From Suillus spraguei (taxonomy: Eukaryota; Basidiomycota; Agaricomycetes; Boletales; Suillaceae), in contig JABCPU010000706.1 of the NCBI GenBank assembly GCA_016800925.1, positions 1-29,611 on the forward strand: a stretch of DNA of 29,611 nt, read 5' to 3'. Shown here one piece after another: positions 1 through 10,252 of this stretch. The position numbers and the translations under genes were made by a program. The notes below the pieces were generated by a model that searched no databases, had not been told where the DNA came from, and saw nothing but the letters and a program-made list of their open reading frames with translations. Within the stretch, counting starts at the first letter, position 1. Each line of letters begins with the position of its first letter.

Positions 1-60
1 ACCTGATTTCCGAGCCGCACGCACACTGACAGTGCCTGTCATTTACTTGCCAGCACCTCC

Positions 61-1237
61 ATGGCCATGGACTCATCATTAGATCTGAACGGTTTGGCAA
101 AGTCTCTACCAGCAGCAAACCTCGAGAAAGCTGAGAAGGACTTATTGAACAACTTTAAAGGTGAGGAGCTTTTCTTCAGGCTTCATCCACGTTACTTACG
201 TTCAGCACATTTAACAAGCTGCTGCGCTCAGTATAACAACCCTTTACCGATCTTCGAGGCATGCATCTAAACGCGCTTATAACGCAGGATATGCAACAGC
301 CTGTCAAGATCTTATGTCGATGATCCAACAAGGCGTTTCTACAGGTGGTGTAGCATTATCTGGGTCAAGCAACCCAGCCGGAGACGTGATGACGATCGGC
401 CGAATCATGGACTGGATTGAGGCTAGAATGGAGGCTGTAAAGGCTCGCGAAGAAGAGGAGGATGAGGATGAAGACCGTGAAAAAGAAAAAGAAAGAGCAA
501 GAGGGGGCGTCCCTGCAAGCCGCCCCGACACAAATAAAGACTCCACTCCCCGTCATGTTTTCTCCGGGGACACTACGAGGAACACTGTGCTACCAGGTCC
601 CTCTTCTTCCCATCTGGAACAGCAAACTGTATGTTTCGTATCCTTTTGTTGCGCAGTAAATGACATGTTCCCCTTTTCTTAGACTGTTCCAGCGCCTTTG
701 ACTCCGCATTCTCCTTTCACACTCAACATTCCAAATGTTCCAAACAGACAAACTTCGCCTACACCATGCACTATGCCACCCGCGCGCCAACCAAGCCACC
801 CATACGCCAGCCAACGTCCATCCAAATCCCGTGCATCGGGTGCCAAGAAAGATAACCCCGAGTCATTCCCTATCAGCCCACCTATCACAGCGTGCCTTAC
901 ACCGTCAGAGAATCTATTCCGCACGCCTCCCATCCCAGCCGCAACATCTGTTACAGGAGACTCTACTTTCCCAGACTATACCGCTGGCGCTAAGCGTCGT
1001 CACGCTGTCATGATGATGCTCGATTCCACCACTGCTTTAGGCGCCACAGAGTCATCTTCACAAGGAAGTAGCATCTCATCAACGATCACGTCCGCCTCTG
1101 GAAATACCAGACGGAGAACGCGGAGCTCACGCACATCTGTCCTTGGTACCAGCCATACACAGGCCCAAAACAACTTTGGCGACGCCATGGACATAGAAGA
1201 TGAGGGACGAGAACGAAAGCGAGTGGCTAGACGATAA
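61..1237 (+). CDS. HAPSTR1/C16orf72-like protein (intact left-arm copy)
   Basis: Three exons fit one frame: 61-160, 219-628 and 683-1237, giving about 354 residues. Both introns (161-218 and 629-682) are GT-AG. The ATG at 61 is chosen because an in-frame stop lies at 4-6. After an N-terminal helix the protein reads ALSITTLYRSSR, then AYNAGYATACQDLMSMIQQG, then TIGRIMDWIEARMEAVKARE followed by an acidic/lysine run. The middle is Ser/Pro-rich and low complexity; the tail is basic (RERKRVARR). This order resembles the HAPSTR1/C16orf72 family, which in animals binds the ubiquitin ligase HUWE1 and modulates stress responses. The family call is inference from motif layout; the gene model itself is strong. 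It is convergent with the small-protein locus at 1720-1916. Confidence 0.6.
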
Positions 1238-1719
1238 CCATTCGATTGGAAGTAATCAAGGTAGGTATTGCCTTTAACTGTATGTCATAGCCACACTGTT
1301 TTCCTATTTCACTTTCACACGATCCTTTAGCATTTAATTTAACACACTTCTGATCCCATTCCCTTGTATTGCCCACCCTATACGAGTTCTGTATGTACGC
1401 TTGATTTCAAGTGATACCAATTTTTGTTTGGCAGTCATTTCATCCCCACTACTGTTTTACACTAATATATGCAGTGGTTTATGGTTTACGTAGCAGGACT
1501 GGAATGTTGTAAAGGAGAACACATATCAATCCACTGTGACTGTTATAGCCTTTGGTATTATTCCGCAACTCATCCCCACCTTCCCCCACTCGTCCTGTAC
1601 ACCTTATTCTCAGAATAAACTTCAGAAACTTGGCTCCCATGTCTACTTATACCCTTTCGAATCATCAGTCTCGTCATCACAATCAAGTTCGCACGTACTC
1701 ACCATCCGCTCAAAGACTC

Positions 1720-1916
1720 CTATTTACTGGAGCGCGTAGAGCCTGGAAACGATCCAAACCCATACGATGCTTGAAGCGCTGCAAAGGCTGCTTCATAATC
1801 TTTTGGCTGGGACTGCCCAGAGGAAGTCTGATTCTTGTCCTTCAGCAGAGCTTCTGAGGATGAGTTGGAAGACGTGTGGTCACGGTAGTTGATGATGTAG
1901 ATGATGATTTATACAT
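1720..1916 (-). pseudogene. Left-arm copy of the 65-residue protein gene, frameshifted
   Basis: Mirror of 10253-10450. The start ATG (1916-1914) and first codons are preserved. Near 1876-1882 one C of the coding strand is missing (CCC on the right, CC here), so the frame runs into a stop after about 25 codons. The rest of the sequence, including the conserved C-terminal segment, is otherwise unchanged. As with the HAPSTR1-like pair, this may be a consensus error. Confidence 0.5.
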
Positions 1917-3191
1917 TTTCAGTAGCAGGGAAGATGATAGAGCTCTAGAGAACTATAATGCCTAGATTTTCTCTTTTACAGAGCTAGAGAAGCTTGCACG
2001 CAAGTGAGTGAACGAATCGCCCCCTAACACTCACTGTTTTTATACCGCATAGCAGGCAACGCAATGTTTTGTTTGTGCGACTTGCAGTGGCACCGCAGTA
2101 CCGGCTGCATAATCATACTGACACTAGAAAAAGTTAAAATGCTGCGCCACTACTGCGGTATTATAATCACATACCGCGATTTGACACATGTGACGCCCAA
2201 GCGAGGTTTAGCGCAATAAAAATAAGAATCTCAGCAAAAAGGAGTAGCCACCGGTTAATGGCAGATGTCCTAAATACACCAATTGTATGTATCTGTAATA
2301 AAACACTAAAGCCTTTGTGATTCTGCCCCAGAAATCTTGAACCAATTGATCACCGTTTCCAAGGTCGAAAGCATGGCACTTCAATCATTTTCATGATAAT
2401 CGAGATCTCCTTCCCTGATAAATGATCGGTCCTAGCAACTTTAAGATTTGTCAATCACATTAGCGCGGGCCAGATTTCAGTGACAGCGACAACGTCGAGC
2501 AGGACACGGCAGGAACTCAGAAGCGACAGGTTTCAAAATCCCATGGGAGGGGGGGGGAGCAAGAAAGTAAAGATATTGTTTAGTGATAAAGAAGACAGTC
2601 ATTGAAACAACATACGGAGGAAGGTCCGACTTGCAGGCCGGGAGTACTTGTGTTAATCTTGATGATACCACAGGACAAGTAGCAGCTGTTAACCCGCAGC
2701 AGTTGCAACAGTGGCACGGCATTTTCACGATGCCGCTATCATCCGAGTCAAGATAGAAGACAGGTTCTGACTCGACTCAGGCCTCACCATGATTCCATCA
2801 GCATACAGCATGCGACACTGCGCACGCAGTCTAAAAGGTACACCGCGATGAACATTGTCCATGATTGGCGGTGAGCACCAATATCGGAATAGGTCAGCAG
2901 CATAGCTTTAAGATTGACCGCGCCACATTGATACCATTGCGCTATATGTCAATCGTTGATCATTGACCATTGTAGCTCCTCAAATATATGAGCGCGTGCT
3001 AGTAGGTTATTTGACCTCTCCTGTTGCGTTTCGTAACCCACAAAGTGTGAGCTCGAACTCCCCTGAGTTGTGAGATTAGTCTGCTTGCATCAGGGTGAGT
3101 TTGACAGATGGCGCAGCTGTGATTGTCTGAAGTGCGACTGCGGTACATCTGCTACCGGGTGAGATAATTAATAACCTGTCATTGTGCTCAC
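1917..3191. other. Left-arm stretch without a supported gene
   Basis: Upstream region of the small 65-residue protein gene, then AT-rich intergenic sequence. Short Cys-rich frames at 2477-2728 (-) contain a CCNCCG motif but have no start context or family match. The mirror stretch is 8978-10252. An exact run of nine G (2549-2557) is preserved in both arms. Confidence 0.5.
2093..2158. repeat. Imperfect short inverted repeat (left arm)
   Basis: The segments 2093-2110 and 2139-2158 are near reverse complements (core CCGCAGTA ... TACTGCGG and a CTGCAT/ATGCTGC part), separated by about 28 bases. The mirror copy is at 10011-10076. It lies upstream of the 65-residue protein gene, so it could be a regulatory palindrome or a miniature transposon remnant. 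No target-site duplication was found. Confidence 0.4.
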
Positions 3192-3416
3192 CTTGTAAGT
3201 AAATAACACTTGTTCCATCGTTTATGAACCCTGACAGTCATCCAGTACCAGGTCGAAGGTAACCCAACTTGGTCCGTGATTGTCAGTATGGCATTGGAGC
3301 ACAGTCTTTTTGCAGCCAGCTGCATCATATGCTGCGAGATCCGGCTGATGCAGAAATGAACTCTGATATGTAAATAAGTACAAACAAATCGAAGACGGGA
3401 AAACGCGATGAAACAT
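3192..3416 (-). pseudogene. Possible cyanovirin-N-like fragment (left arm)
   Basis: On the minus strand an ATG at 3416 opens a frame with a hydrophobic start, then KTVLQC, then WVTFDLVLDDC. One base out of frame it continues as GFINDGTSVIYLQG up to a GTGAGC donor at 3191. The order Leu-x-Cys, Trp-Val, Asp-Leu-x-Leu-Asp-x-Cys, Asn-Asp-Gly is reminiscent of one half of a CVNH (cyanovirin-N homology) lectin domain, often found in fungi. A frameshift separates the two halves and I could not build a second half confidently. The call is a guess from spacing of a few residues. Confidence 0.22.
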
Positions 3417-3700
3417 CTACTGCGTATTTTGAAGCTTAAGCTTCAAGCTCAAGCGCTCAAGTTTGTCAAGTGCAACGTTCATGACAGCCCCAACTACGGA
3501 AAACACGTCAAATACAATAACCAAAGCAACAATCATAACAAGTGCGATGACTATGACAGCTTCAGCGTGTATGCCGACTCGATTCCCTCCCAGTCATTGG
3601 TTTGAAACCCTGGGAGTTGGATGACAACGGTTACAGCCTTATTCGGAGCGTCGCAAAAGGCGCTATCGCTGGCAGATATCCCCTCGACAGGCTGAAGCAT
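3417..3700 (-). pseudogene. Possible small single-pass membrane protein (left arm)
   Basis: From an ATG at 3700 the minus strand reads MLQPVEGISASDSAFCDAPN, then a polar stretch. After one missing base it becomes a strongly hydrophobic helix (VIVIALVMIVALVIVFDVF) and a charged tail (LDKLERLSLKLKLQNTQ) ending in TAG at 3419-3417. With that base restored, the length is about 94 residues. The right-arm mirror (about 8464-8750) has additional indels. The hydrophobic helix is the only real evidence; the family is unknown. Confidence 0.28.
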
Positions 3701-5300
3701 TGAGGGGTCATGAGGAAGGGTACTTCGACTGTCCGACAAAGTACCGAATTACTTTATACCGGCACTGGCAGCTTGCATGGAAGCAGAGAAGGACTCGGAT
3801 CCAGCATTGCTTACGTCAAAGAATGGCGAGCACGCTAATGACATGCAGGTGTAGTTAGTCGATGACGATACGCGCGTCGCACGGCCACTTTTAAATTGTA
3901 CGTACTCGCTTCCTGTCATACTTCTACTGCAATACGTCTTATTTTCAGGATCAATGCTGGGGATTAGTCGAGGTGCTGATTATTCTATAGTTCCATATTC
4001 GTCAAAACGATACGCTTGCGATGATCCGTTCTCAATGCTCTAGACTCTGAATGTCAGAGTAGTGCACTCTCCCTCCATCTTTATTCCAGTTTATTTCTTT
4101 GCATACGACGTGGCGTGGAAAACGAGGCGAAACATGACTCTGGGGGGCTTGGCGTGCGATTGCGCCCTGTCTACCACATGTCCATTTCTAATGGCCTTGC
4201 CCATATCGACGTTCCATCATTTTATTGCGCCACCATCGCACTTGCTTACTACTTCCTTGGCATCCGGTGGCAATCCTAACACTCTTCTTTATCTGCTAAA
4301 ATGTGACCTCTAATAATGTATTGCCAGCAAGTAATCCTTTTCAGCTCATTCGGCTATCATCTACATCCGACGTTGTATGGAATATCGGAACGTCGGCTCA
4401 GGAGGGCGGACAGGCTATAACAAAAAGGGCACTGCTGTGAGCCCGATACCAAGATCAAGGATATCCGACGAGATGTTCGCATGGCTGATGGGGTCCCAGG
4501 ATATTTCCCAGCATACATTTTGCTATGCAAAGCCCATCGCGTATACTATTTTTGGGTGCAGGGGCGGTTTTTGGTGCGCCGCAAGTTTTTTTTTTTTACA
4601 TCCTTGATGGAGACTCGTCTCGGAACTCGCTGAAGGCCTGTGCCTGCCTTGCTTACTTGGTACTGCCTATCTCGTTCATCGTACTTCAAAGCTAGCTTTT
4701 CGATATCCAATAGCTAATTAATGTCCTGAGTACTGTCTTCGTGATTATTGAATTTATCTATTGTTATTGACGGCCAAGACTATAAGTGAATGCCTTGAGC
4801 GAGTCTTACGGGATCGAGACATGGTGGGATATCTGACCGGCCGGGCATTACCTTCCCTTGTGGACTTTGTCATGAAAATGTACAAGGTGGTCTATTGTCG
4901 ATATAAAACCTTTTCAAAATTTGAGACCACACCATTGTGCTTCAGTCACATCATTATTAGCAAATGACTCACTCTGAAGTGTGGCGAGCTGACAATGAAT
5001 AGACGACAATACAACAATACATCCACACAGTTGGTGCCAATCGACTGTGGTCAATGCCCACACCTACGATAGGTATATAAGGTCACGAACCGCTCACGAA
5101 AATACAAGTCACTCACCTCCTGGCAATTGGCTCGTAGTGACAAGGTATAACTTTGTACCACAAGCCGTAAGTCCTATGGAGACTTGCCTTTGCATGGCTC
5201 GTATAGCGCCTGTTTGCAGATGAGTCTGACCGTACGGATGCCCCTACTTCTGGTCGGCATTTAGCTCAACTGTCTGCGCGTATCTGCGCACGTCCATTCT
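3701..5300. other. Left-arm stretch without a supported gene
   Basis: Contains several possible splice-site pairs and short frames (4062-4313 +, 4377-4607 +), but nothing with family resemblance or consistent coding across both arms. The mirror stretch is about 6870-8463; on that strand a frame MDIEKLALKYDERDRQY at 7459 precedes a GTAAGC donor and could be one exon of an unrecognised gene. A T/A homopolymer near 4590 differs in length between arms. Confidence 0.4.
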
Positions 5301-5302
5301 CA

Positions 5303-5830
5303 TCCTTCATTACCCTCGCTGGGGGTCCTTAGATGCGATTGCAACATAGAACTACCCAGCGAGGGTACGTGAAGGAATCGCACACAGCATACACTACTAT
5401 CACGATATAAGAACTTGCTGCTCCAGGTTGGCAACTGCCCCCGACATTTTGCGAGGTGCCTTTCCAAAGGTAAGTGCTATGCCCTACTATATCGTGCAAC
5501 GAATGACTTACTGTGTGCCAGGATGCAAGTAAGCGCCGTGAGCACCGGCCTGGCGCTGGGACGTGCAGGCAGTAGATTTAATGTATGCCTATGTGTGCAA
5601 GCCCGGCCCTGTTCTTCATTATCCTTGCTGGATACTTCCGCAATGCGATCGCACTGAGGAACCGCCCTGCGAGGTAGTGGAGGTTAGACGTCGTGGCAAG
5701 GAATCACACACAGGTGGGCGGCCAGCATGCATCACTGGACGGTCCGAGTCTGTCAGAGCTGCTGCTTCAGGTTAGCATTGATGCCAACCGAGCTAGATCT
5801 CCTTTCGAAGGCAAGTTCATGTGTCGTCAT
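5303..5830 (+). repeat. Degenerate tandem repeat, about 312-bp period, next to the palindrome centre
   Basis: Two diverged units in direct orientation. Unit A (from about 5303) and unit B (from about 5615) share, in order, a CTTCATTA(C/T)CC(T)(C/T)GCTGG segment, ATGCGAT(T/C)GCA, AAGGAATC(G)(A)CACACAG, TGCTGCT(C/T)CAGGTT and a CCTTTC-AAG(G/C)(T/C)AAG(T) segment resembling a splice donor. Unit B is followed by an intron-like end (TTACTAACTTAG). These could be duplicated exons of a decayed gene. The mirror copies lie at about 6345-6870. Confidence 0.5.
5311..5367. repeat. 13-bp perfect stem-loop inside tandem unit A
   Basis: TACCCTCGCTGGG (5311-5323) pairs exactly with 5355-5367 across a 31-base loop. 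The corresponding positions of unit B pair only partly. In the right arm the mirror stem (6802 onward) has one G missing on one side. Confidence 0.6.
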
Positions 5831-6059
5831 CGTGCCACTAGTCGCTTACTAACTTAGAGTCTGTTCTGGAACTCAGATTTGGCCAACTTCGAACAAACCA
5901 GAATTATTAAGTAAGCTTGCCGGGTTGCCGTGACGCTATCTCGATAATCTACATAGCGCGCGATCAATCATGCGCCTAACCCGCACCTTCCTTTGCACTA
6001 TCCATCTACATAGCTACCCAATGGCAAAGAAATCCAAACAAGATGCACCAAGATGGCAC

Positions 6060-6122
6060 AGACGCGAAACAAGATCGATATGTTTGCCACATCATTCTTA
6101 TTCTTATTTCGGGTCTGTTGAG
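6060..6122. other. Centre (loop) of the palindrome, with degenerate nested pairing
   Basis: The clean arms meet here, but the symmetry does not stop sharply. At the edge the left arm has 8 extra bases (6040-6047) where the right has 1 (6135), flanking a perfect 12-bp pairing (6048-6059 with 6123-6134). Inside, 6060-6074 still pairs with 6102-6116 at about 13 of 15 positions, offset by a 6-bp insertion on the right. Only about 27 bases (6075-6101) are unpaired. No gene is visible. Confidence 0.8.
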
Positions 6123-6344
6123 GTGCCATCTTGGCGTTTGGATTTCTTTGCCATTGGGTAGCTATGTAGATGGATAGTGCAAAGGAAAGGTGCGGGTTAG
6201 GCGCATGATTGATCGCGCGCTATGTAGATTATCGAGATAGCGACGGCAACCCGGCAAGCTTACTTAATAATTCTGGTTTGTTCGAAGTTGGCCAAATCTG
6301 AGTTCCAGAACAGACTCTAAGTTAGTAAGCGACTAGTGGCACGA

Positions 6345-6870
6345 TGACGACACATGATACTTGCCTTTGAAAGGAGATCTAGCTCGGTTGGCATCAATGC
6401 TAACCTGAAGCAGCAGCTCTGACAGACTCGGACCGTCCAGTGATGCATGCTGGCCGCCCACCTGTGTGTGATTCCTTGCCACGGCGTCTAACCTCCACTA
6501 CCCTCGCAGGGCGGTTCCTCAGTGCGATCGCATTGCGGAAGTATCCAGCAAGGATAATGAAACAGGGCCGGGCTTGCACAATAGGCTACATTAAATCTAC
6601 TGCCTGCACGTCCCAGCGCCAGGCCGGTGCTCACGGCGCTTACTTGCATCCGGCAACAGTAAGTCATTCGTTGCACGATATAGTAGGCATAGCACTTACC
6701 TTTGGAAAGGCACCTCGCAAAATGTCGGGGGCAGTTGCCAACCTGGAGCAGCAAGTTCTTATATCGTGATAGTAGTGTATGCTGTGTGCGGTTCCTTCAC
6801 GTACCCTCGCTGGGTAGTTCTATGTTGCAATCGCATCTAAGGACCCCAGCGAGGTAATGAAGGATGAGAA
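6345..6870 (-). repeat. Mirror copy of the degenerate tandem repeat (right arm)
   Basis: Reverse complement of 5303-5830. In the segments I compared, indel differences between arms are denser here than in the outer arm, for example around 6480-6560 and 6640-6690. Several transitions also fall in this inner zone. Confidence 0.5.
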
Positions 6871-8747
6871 TGGACGTGCGCAGATACGCGCAGACAGTTG
6901 AGCTAAATGCCGACCAGAAGTAGGGGGCATCCGTACGGTCAGACTCATCTGCAAACAGGCGCTATACGAGCCATGCAAAGGCAAGTCTCCATAGGACTTA
7001 CGGCTTGTGGTACAAAGTTATACCTTGTTACTACGAGCCAATTGCCAGGAGGTGAGTGACTTGTATTTTCGTGAGCGGTTCGTGACCTTATATACTATCG
7101 TAGGTGTGGGCATTGACCACAGTCGATTGGCACCAACTGTGTGGATGTATTGTTTGTATTGTCGTCTATTCATTGTCAGCTCGCCACACTTCAGAGTGAG
7201 TCATTTGCTAATAATGATGTGACTGAAGCACAATGGTGTGGTCTCAAATTTTGAAAAGGTTTTATATCGACAATAGACCACCTTGTACATTTTCATGACC
7301 AAAGTCCACAAGGGAAGGTAATGCCCGGCCGGTCAGATATCCCACCATGTCTCGATCCCGTAAGACTCGCTCAAGGTATTCACTTATAGTCTTGGCCGTC
7401 AATACAATAGATAAAATTCAATAATCACGAAGACAGTACTCAGGACATTAATTAGCTATTGGATATCGAAAAGCTAGCTTTGAAGTACGATGAACGAGAT
7501 AGGCAGTACCAAGTAAGCAAGGCAGGCACAGGCCTTCAGCGAGTTCCGAGACGAGTCTCCATCAAGGATGCAAAAAAAAAAAAAAACTTGCGGCGCACCA
7601 AAACCGCCCCTGCACCCAAAAATAGTATACGCGACTTTGCATAGCAAAATGTATGCTGGGAAATATCCTGGGACCCATCAGCCATGTGAACATCTCGTCG
7701 GATATCCTTGATCTTGGTATCGGGCTCACAGCAGTGCCCTTTTTGTTATAGCCTGTCCGCCCTCCTGAGCCGACGTTCCGATATTCCATACAACGTCGGA
7801 TGTAGATGATAGCCGAATGAGCTGAAAAGGATTACTTGCTGGCAATACATTATTAGAGGTCACATTTTAGCAGATAAAGAAGAGTGTTAGGATTGCCACC
7901 GGATGCCAAGGAAGTAGTAAGCAAGTGCGATGGTGGCGCAATAAAATGATGGAACGTCGATATGGGCAAGGCCATTAGAAATGGACATGTGGTAGACAGG
8001 GCGCAATCGCACGCCAAGCCCCCCAGAGTCATGTTTCGCCTCGTTTTCCACGCCACGTCGTATGCAAAGAAATAAACTGGAATAAAGATGGAGGGAGAGT
8101 GCACTACTCTGACATTCAGAGTCTAGAGCATTGAGAACGGATCATCGCAAGCGTATCGTTTGACGAATATGGAACCTATAGAATAATCAGCACTCGGACT
8201 AATCCCCAGCATTGATCCTGAAAATAAGACGTATTGCAGTAGAAGTATGACAGGAAGCGAGTACGTACAATTTAAAAGTGGCCGTGCGACGCGCGTATCG
8301 TCATCGACTAACTACACCTGCATGTCATTAGCGTGCTCGCCATTCTTTGACGTAAGCAATGCTGGATCCGAGTCCTTCTCTGCTTCCATGTAAGCTGCCA
8401 GTGCCGGTATAAAGTAATTCGGTACTTTGTCGACAGTCGAAGTACCCTTCCTCATGACCCCTCAATGCTTCAGCCTGTCGAGGGGATATCTGCCAGCGAT
8501 AGCGCCTTTTGCGACGCTCCGAATAAGGCTGTAACCGTTGTCATCCAACTCCCAGTTTCAAACCAATGACTGGGAGGGAATCGAGTCGGCATACACGCTG
8601 AAGCTGTCATAGTCATCGCACTTGTTATGATTGTTGCTTTGGTTATTGTATTTGACGTGTTTTCCGTAGTTGGGCTGTCATGAACGTTGTCACTTTGACA
8701 AACTTGAGCGCTTGAGCTTGAAGCTTAAGCTTCAAAATACGCAGTAG

Positions 8748-8977
8748 ATGTTTCATTTTCGCGTTTTCCCGGTCTTCGGAATTTGTTTGTACTTATTTAC
8801 ATATCAGAGTTCATTTCTGCATCAGCCGGATCTCGCAGCATATGATGCAGCTGGCTGCAAAAAGACTGTGCTCCAATGCCATACTGACAATCACGGACCA
8901 AGTTGGGTTACCTTCGACCTGGTACTGGATGGCTTCAGGGTTCATAAACGATGGAACAAGTGTTATTTACTTACAAG
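8748..8977 (+). pseudogene. Possible cyanovirin-N-like fragment (right arm)
   Basis: Mirror of 3192-3416, with small indels relative to it. Here the frame reads through WVTFDLVLD and then shifts; the left-arm DDC is replaced because GGCTTCAG stands where the left arm has GACTGTCAG. A candidate intron begins with GTGAGC at 8978. Neither arm gives an uninterrupted frame. Confidence 0.22.
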
Positions 8978-10010
8978 GTGAGCACAATGACAGGTTATTA
9001 ATTATCTCACCCGGTAGCAGATGTACCGCAGTCGCACTTCAGACAGTCACAGCTGCGCATCTGTCAAACTCACCCTGATGCAAGCAGACTAATCTCACAA
9101 CTCAGGGGAGTTCGAGCTCACACTTTGTGGGTTACGAAACGCAACAGGAGAGGTCAAATAACCTACTAGTCACGCGCTCATATATTTGAGGAGCTACAAT
9201 GTCAATGATCAACGATTGACATATAGCGCAATGGTATCAATGTGGACGCGGTCATCTTAAAGCTATGCTGCTGACCTATTCCGATATTGGTGCTCACCGC
9301 CAATCATGGACAATGTTCATCGCCGGTGTACCTTTTAGGACTGCGTGCGCAGTGTCGCATGCTGTATGCTGATGGAATCATGGTGAGGCCTGAGTCGAGT
9401 CAGAACCTGTCTTCTATCTTGATCGTTGATAAGCGGCATCGTGAAAATGGCCGTGCCACTGTATGCAACTGCTGCGGGTTAACAGCTGCTACTTGTCCTG
9501 TGTATCATCAAGATTAACACAAGTACTCCCGGCCTGCAGTCGGACCTTCTCCGTATGTTGTTTCAATGACTGTCTTCTTTATCACTAAACAATATCTTTA
9601 CTTTCTTGCTCCCCCCCCCTCCCATGGGATTTTGAAACCTGTCGCTTCTGAGTTCCTGCCGTGTCCTGCTCGACGTTGTCGCTGTCACTGAAATCTGGCC
9701 CGCGCTAATGTGATTGACAAATCTTAAAGTTGCTAGGACCGATCATTTATCAGGGAAGGAGATCTCGATTATCATGAAAATGATCTTGAAGTGCCATGCT
9801 TTCGACCTTGGAAACGGTGATCAATTGGTTCAAGATTTCTGGGGCAGAATCACAAAGGCTTAGTGTTTTATTACAGATACATACAATTGGTGTATTTAGG
9901 ACATCTGCCATTAACCGGTGGCTACTCCTTTTTGCTGAGATTCTTATTTTTATTGCGCTAAACCTCGCTTGGGCGTCACATGTGTCAAATCGCGGTATGT
10001 GATTATAATA

Positions 10011-10076
10011 CCGCAGTAGTGGCGCAGCATTTTAACTTTTTCTAGTGTCAGTATGATTATGCAGCCGGTACTGCGG
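10011..10076. repeat. Imperfect short inverted repeat (right arm)
   Basis: Mirror of the element at 2093-2158: 10011-10030 pairs with 10059-10076. It lies about 50 bp upstream of the TATA box of the 65-residue protein gene. Confidence 0.4.
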
Positions 10077-10124
10077 TGCCACTGCAAGTCGCACAAACAA
10101 AACATTGCGTTGCCTGCTATGCGG

Positions 10125-10130
10125 TATAAA
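10125..10130 (+). promoter_or_regulatory. TATA box of the small 65-residue protein gene
   Basis: TATAAA followed by A-rich sequence, about 125 bp upstream of the ATG at 10253. The mirror element sits in the left arm near 2040. Spacing is somewhat long but within the range for fungal genes with a 5' leader. Confidence 0.4.
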
Positions 10131-10252
10131 AACAGTGAGTGTTAGGGGGCGATTCGTTCACTCACTTGCGTGCAAGCTTCTCTAGCTCTGTAAAAGAGAA
10201 AATCTAGGCATTATAGTTCTCTAGAGCTCTATCATCTTCCCTGCTACTGAAA

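Larger units (their letters stand above)
1..6059 (+). repeat. Left arm of a ~12.2 kb palindrome
   Basis: This stretch is repeated in reverse complement at 6123-12165. Long blocks match without a difference: 61-270 with 11896-12105, 698-1237 with 10930-11469, 1552-1857 with 10313-10618, and 4062-4313 with 7853-8104. Paired positions sum to 12166 at the outer edge and about 12175 near the centre, so the net length difference is only a few bases. Differences are mainly 1-bp indels (often homopolymers), one 4-bp indel at 4533-4536, and a handful of transitions. Base 1 pairs with 12165, so the arm may continue beyond the window. Confidence 0.97.

Noticed and set aside
698..933. Antisense and alternative-frame ORFs over the HAPSTR1-like exon 3
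   Set aside because: Shadows of the real exon; their composition is explained by the main frame.
2477..2728. Cys-rich minus-strand frame with CCNCCG, considered as a hydrophobin
   Set aside because: The spacing does not match the eight-cysteine hydrophobin pattern, and the mirror copy does not keep the same frame.
3431..3444. 14-bp perfect palindrome GAAGCTTAAGCTTC, mirrored at 8720-8733
   Set aside because: It lies in low-complexity AAGCTT/CAAGC repeats within a coding-like segment; probably incidental.
4062..4313. Open frame conserved exactly in both arms
   Set aside because: Identity merely reflects arm identity; no domain, start context or splice partners.
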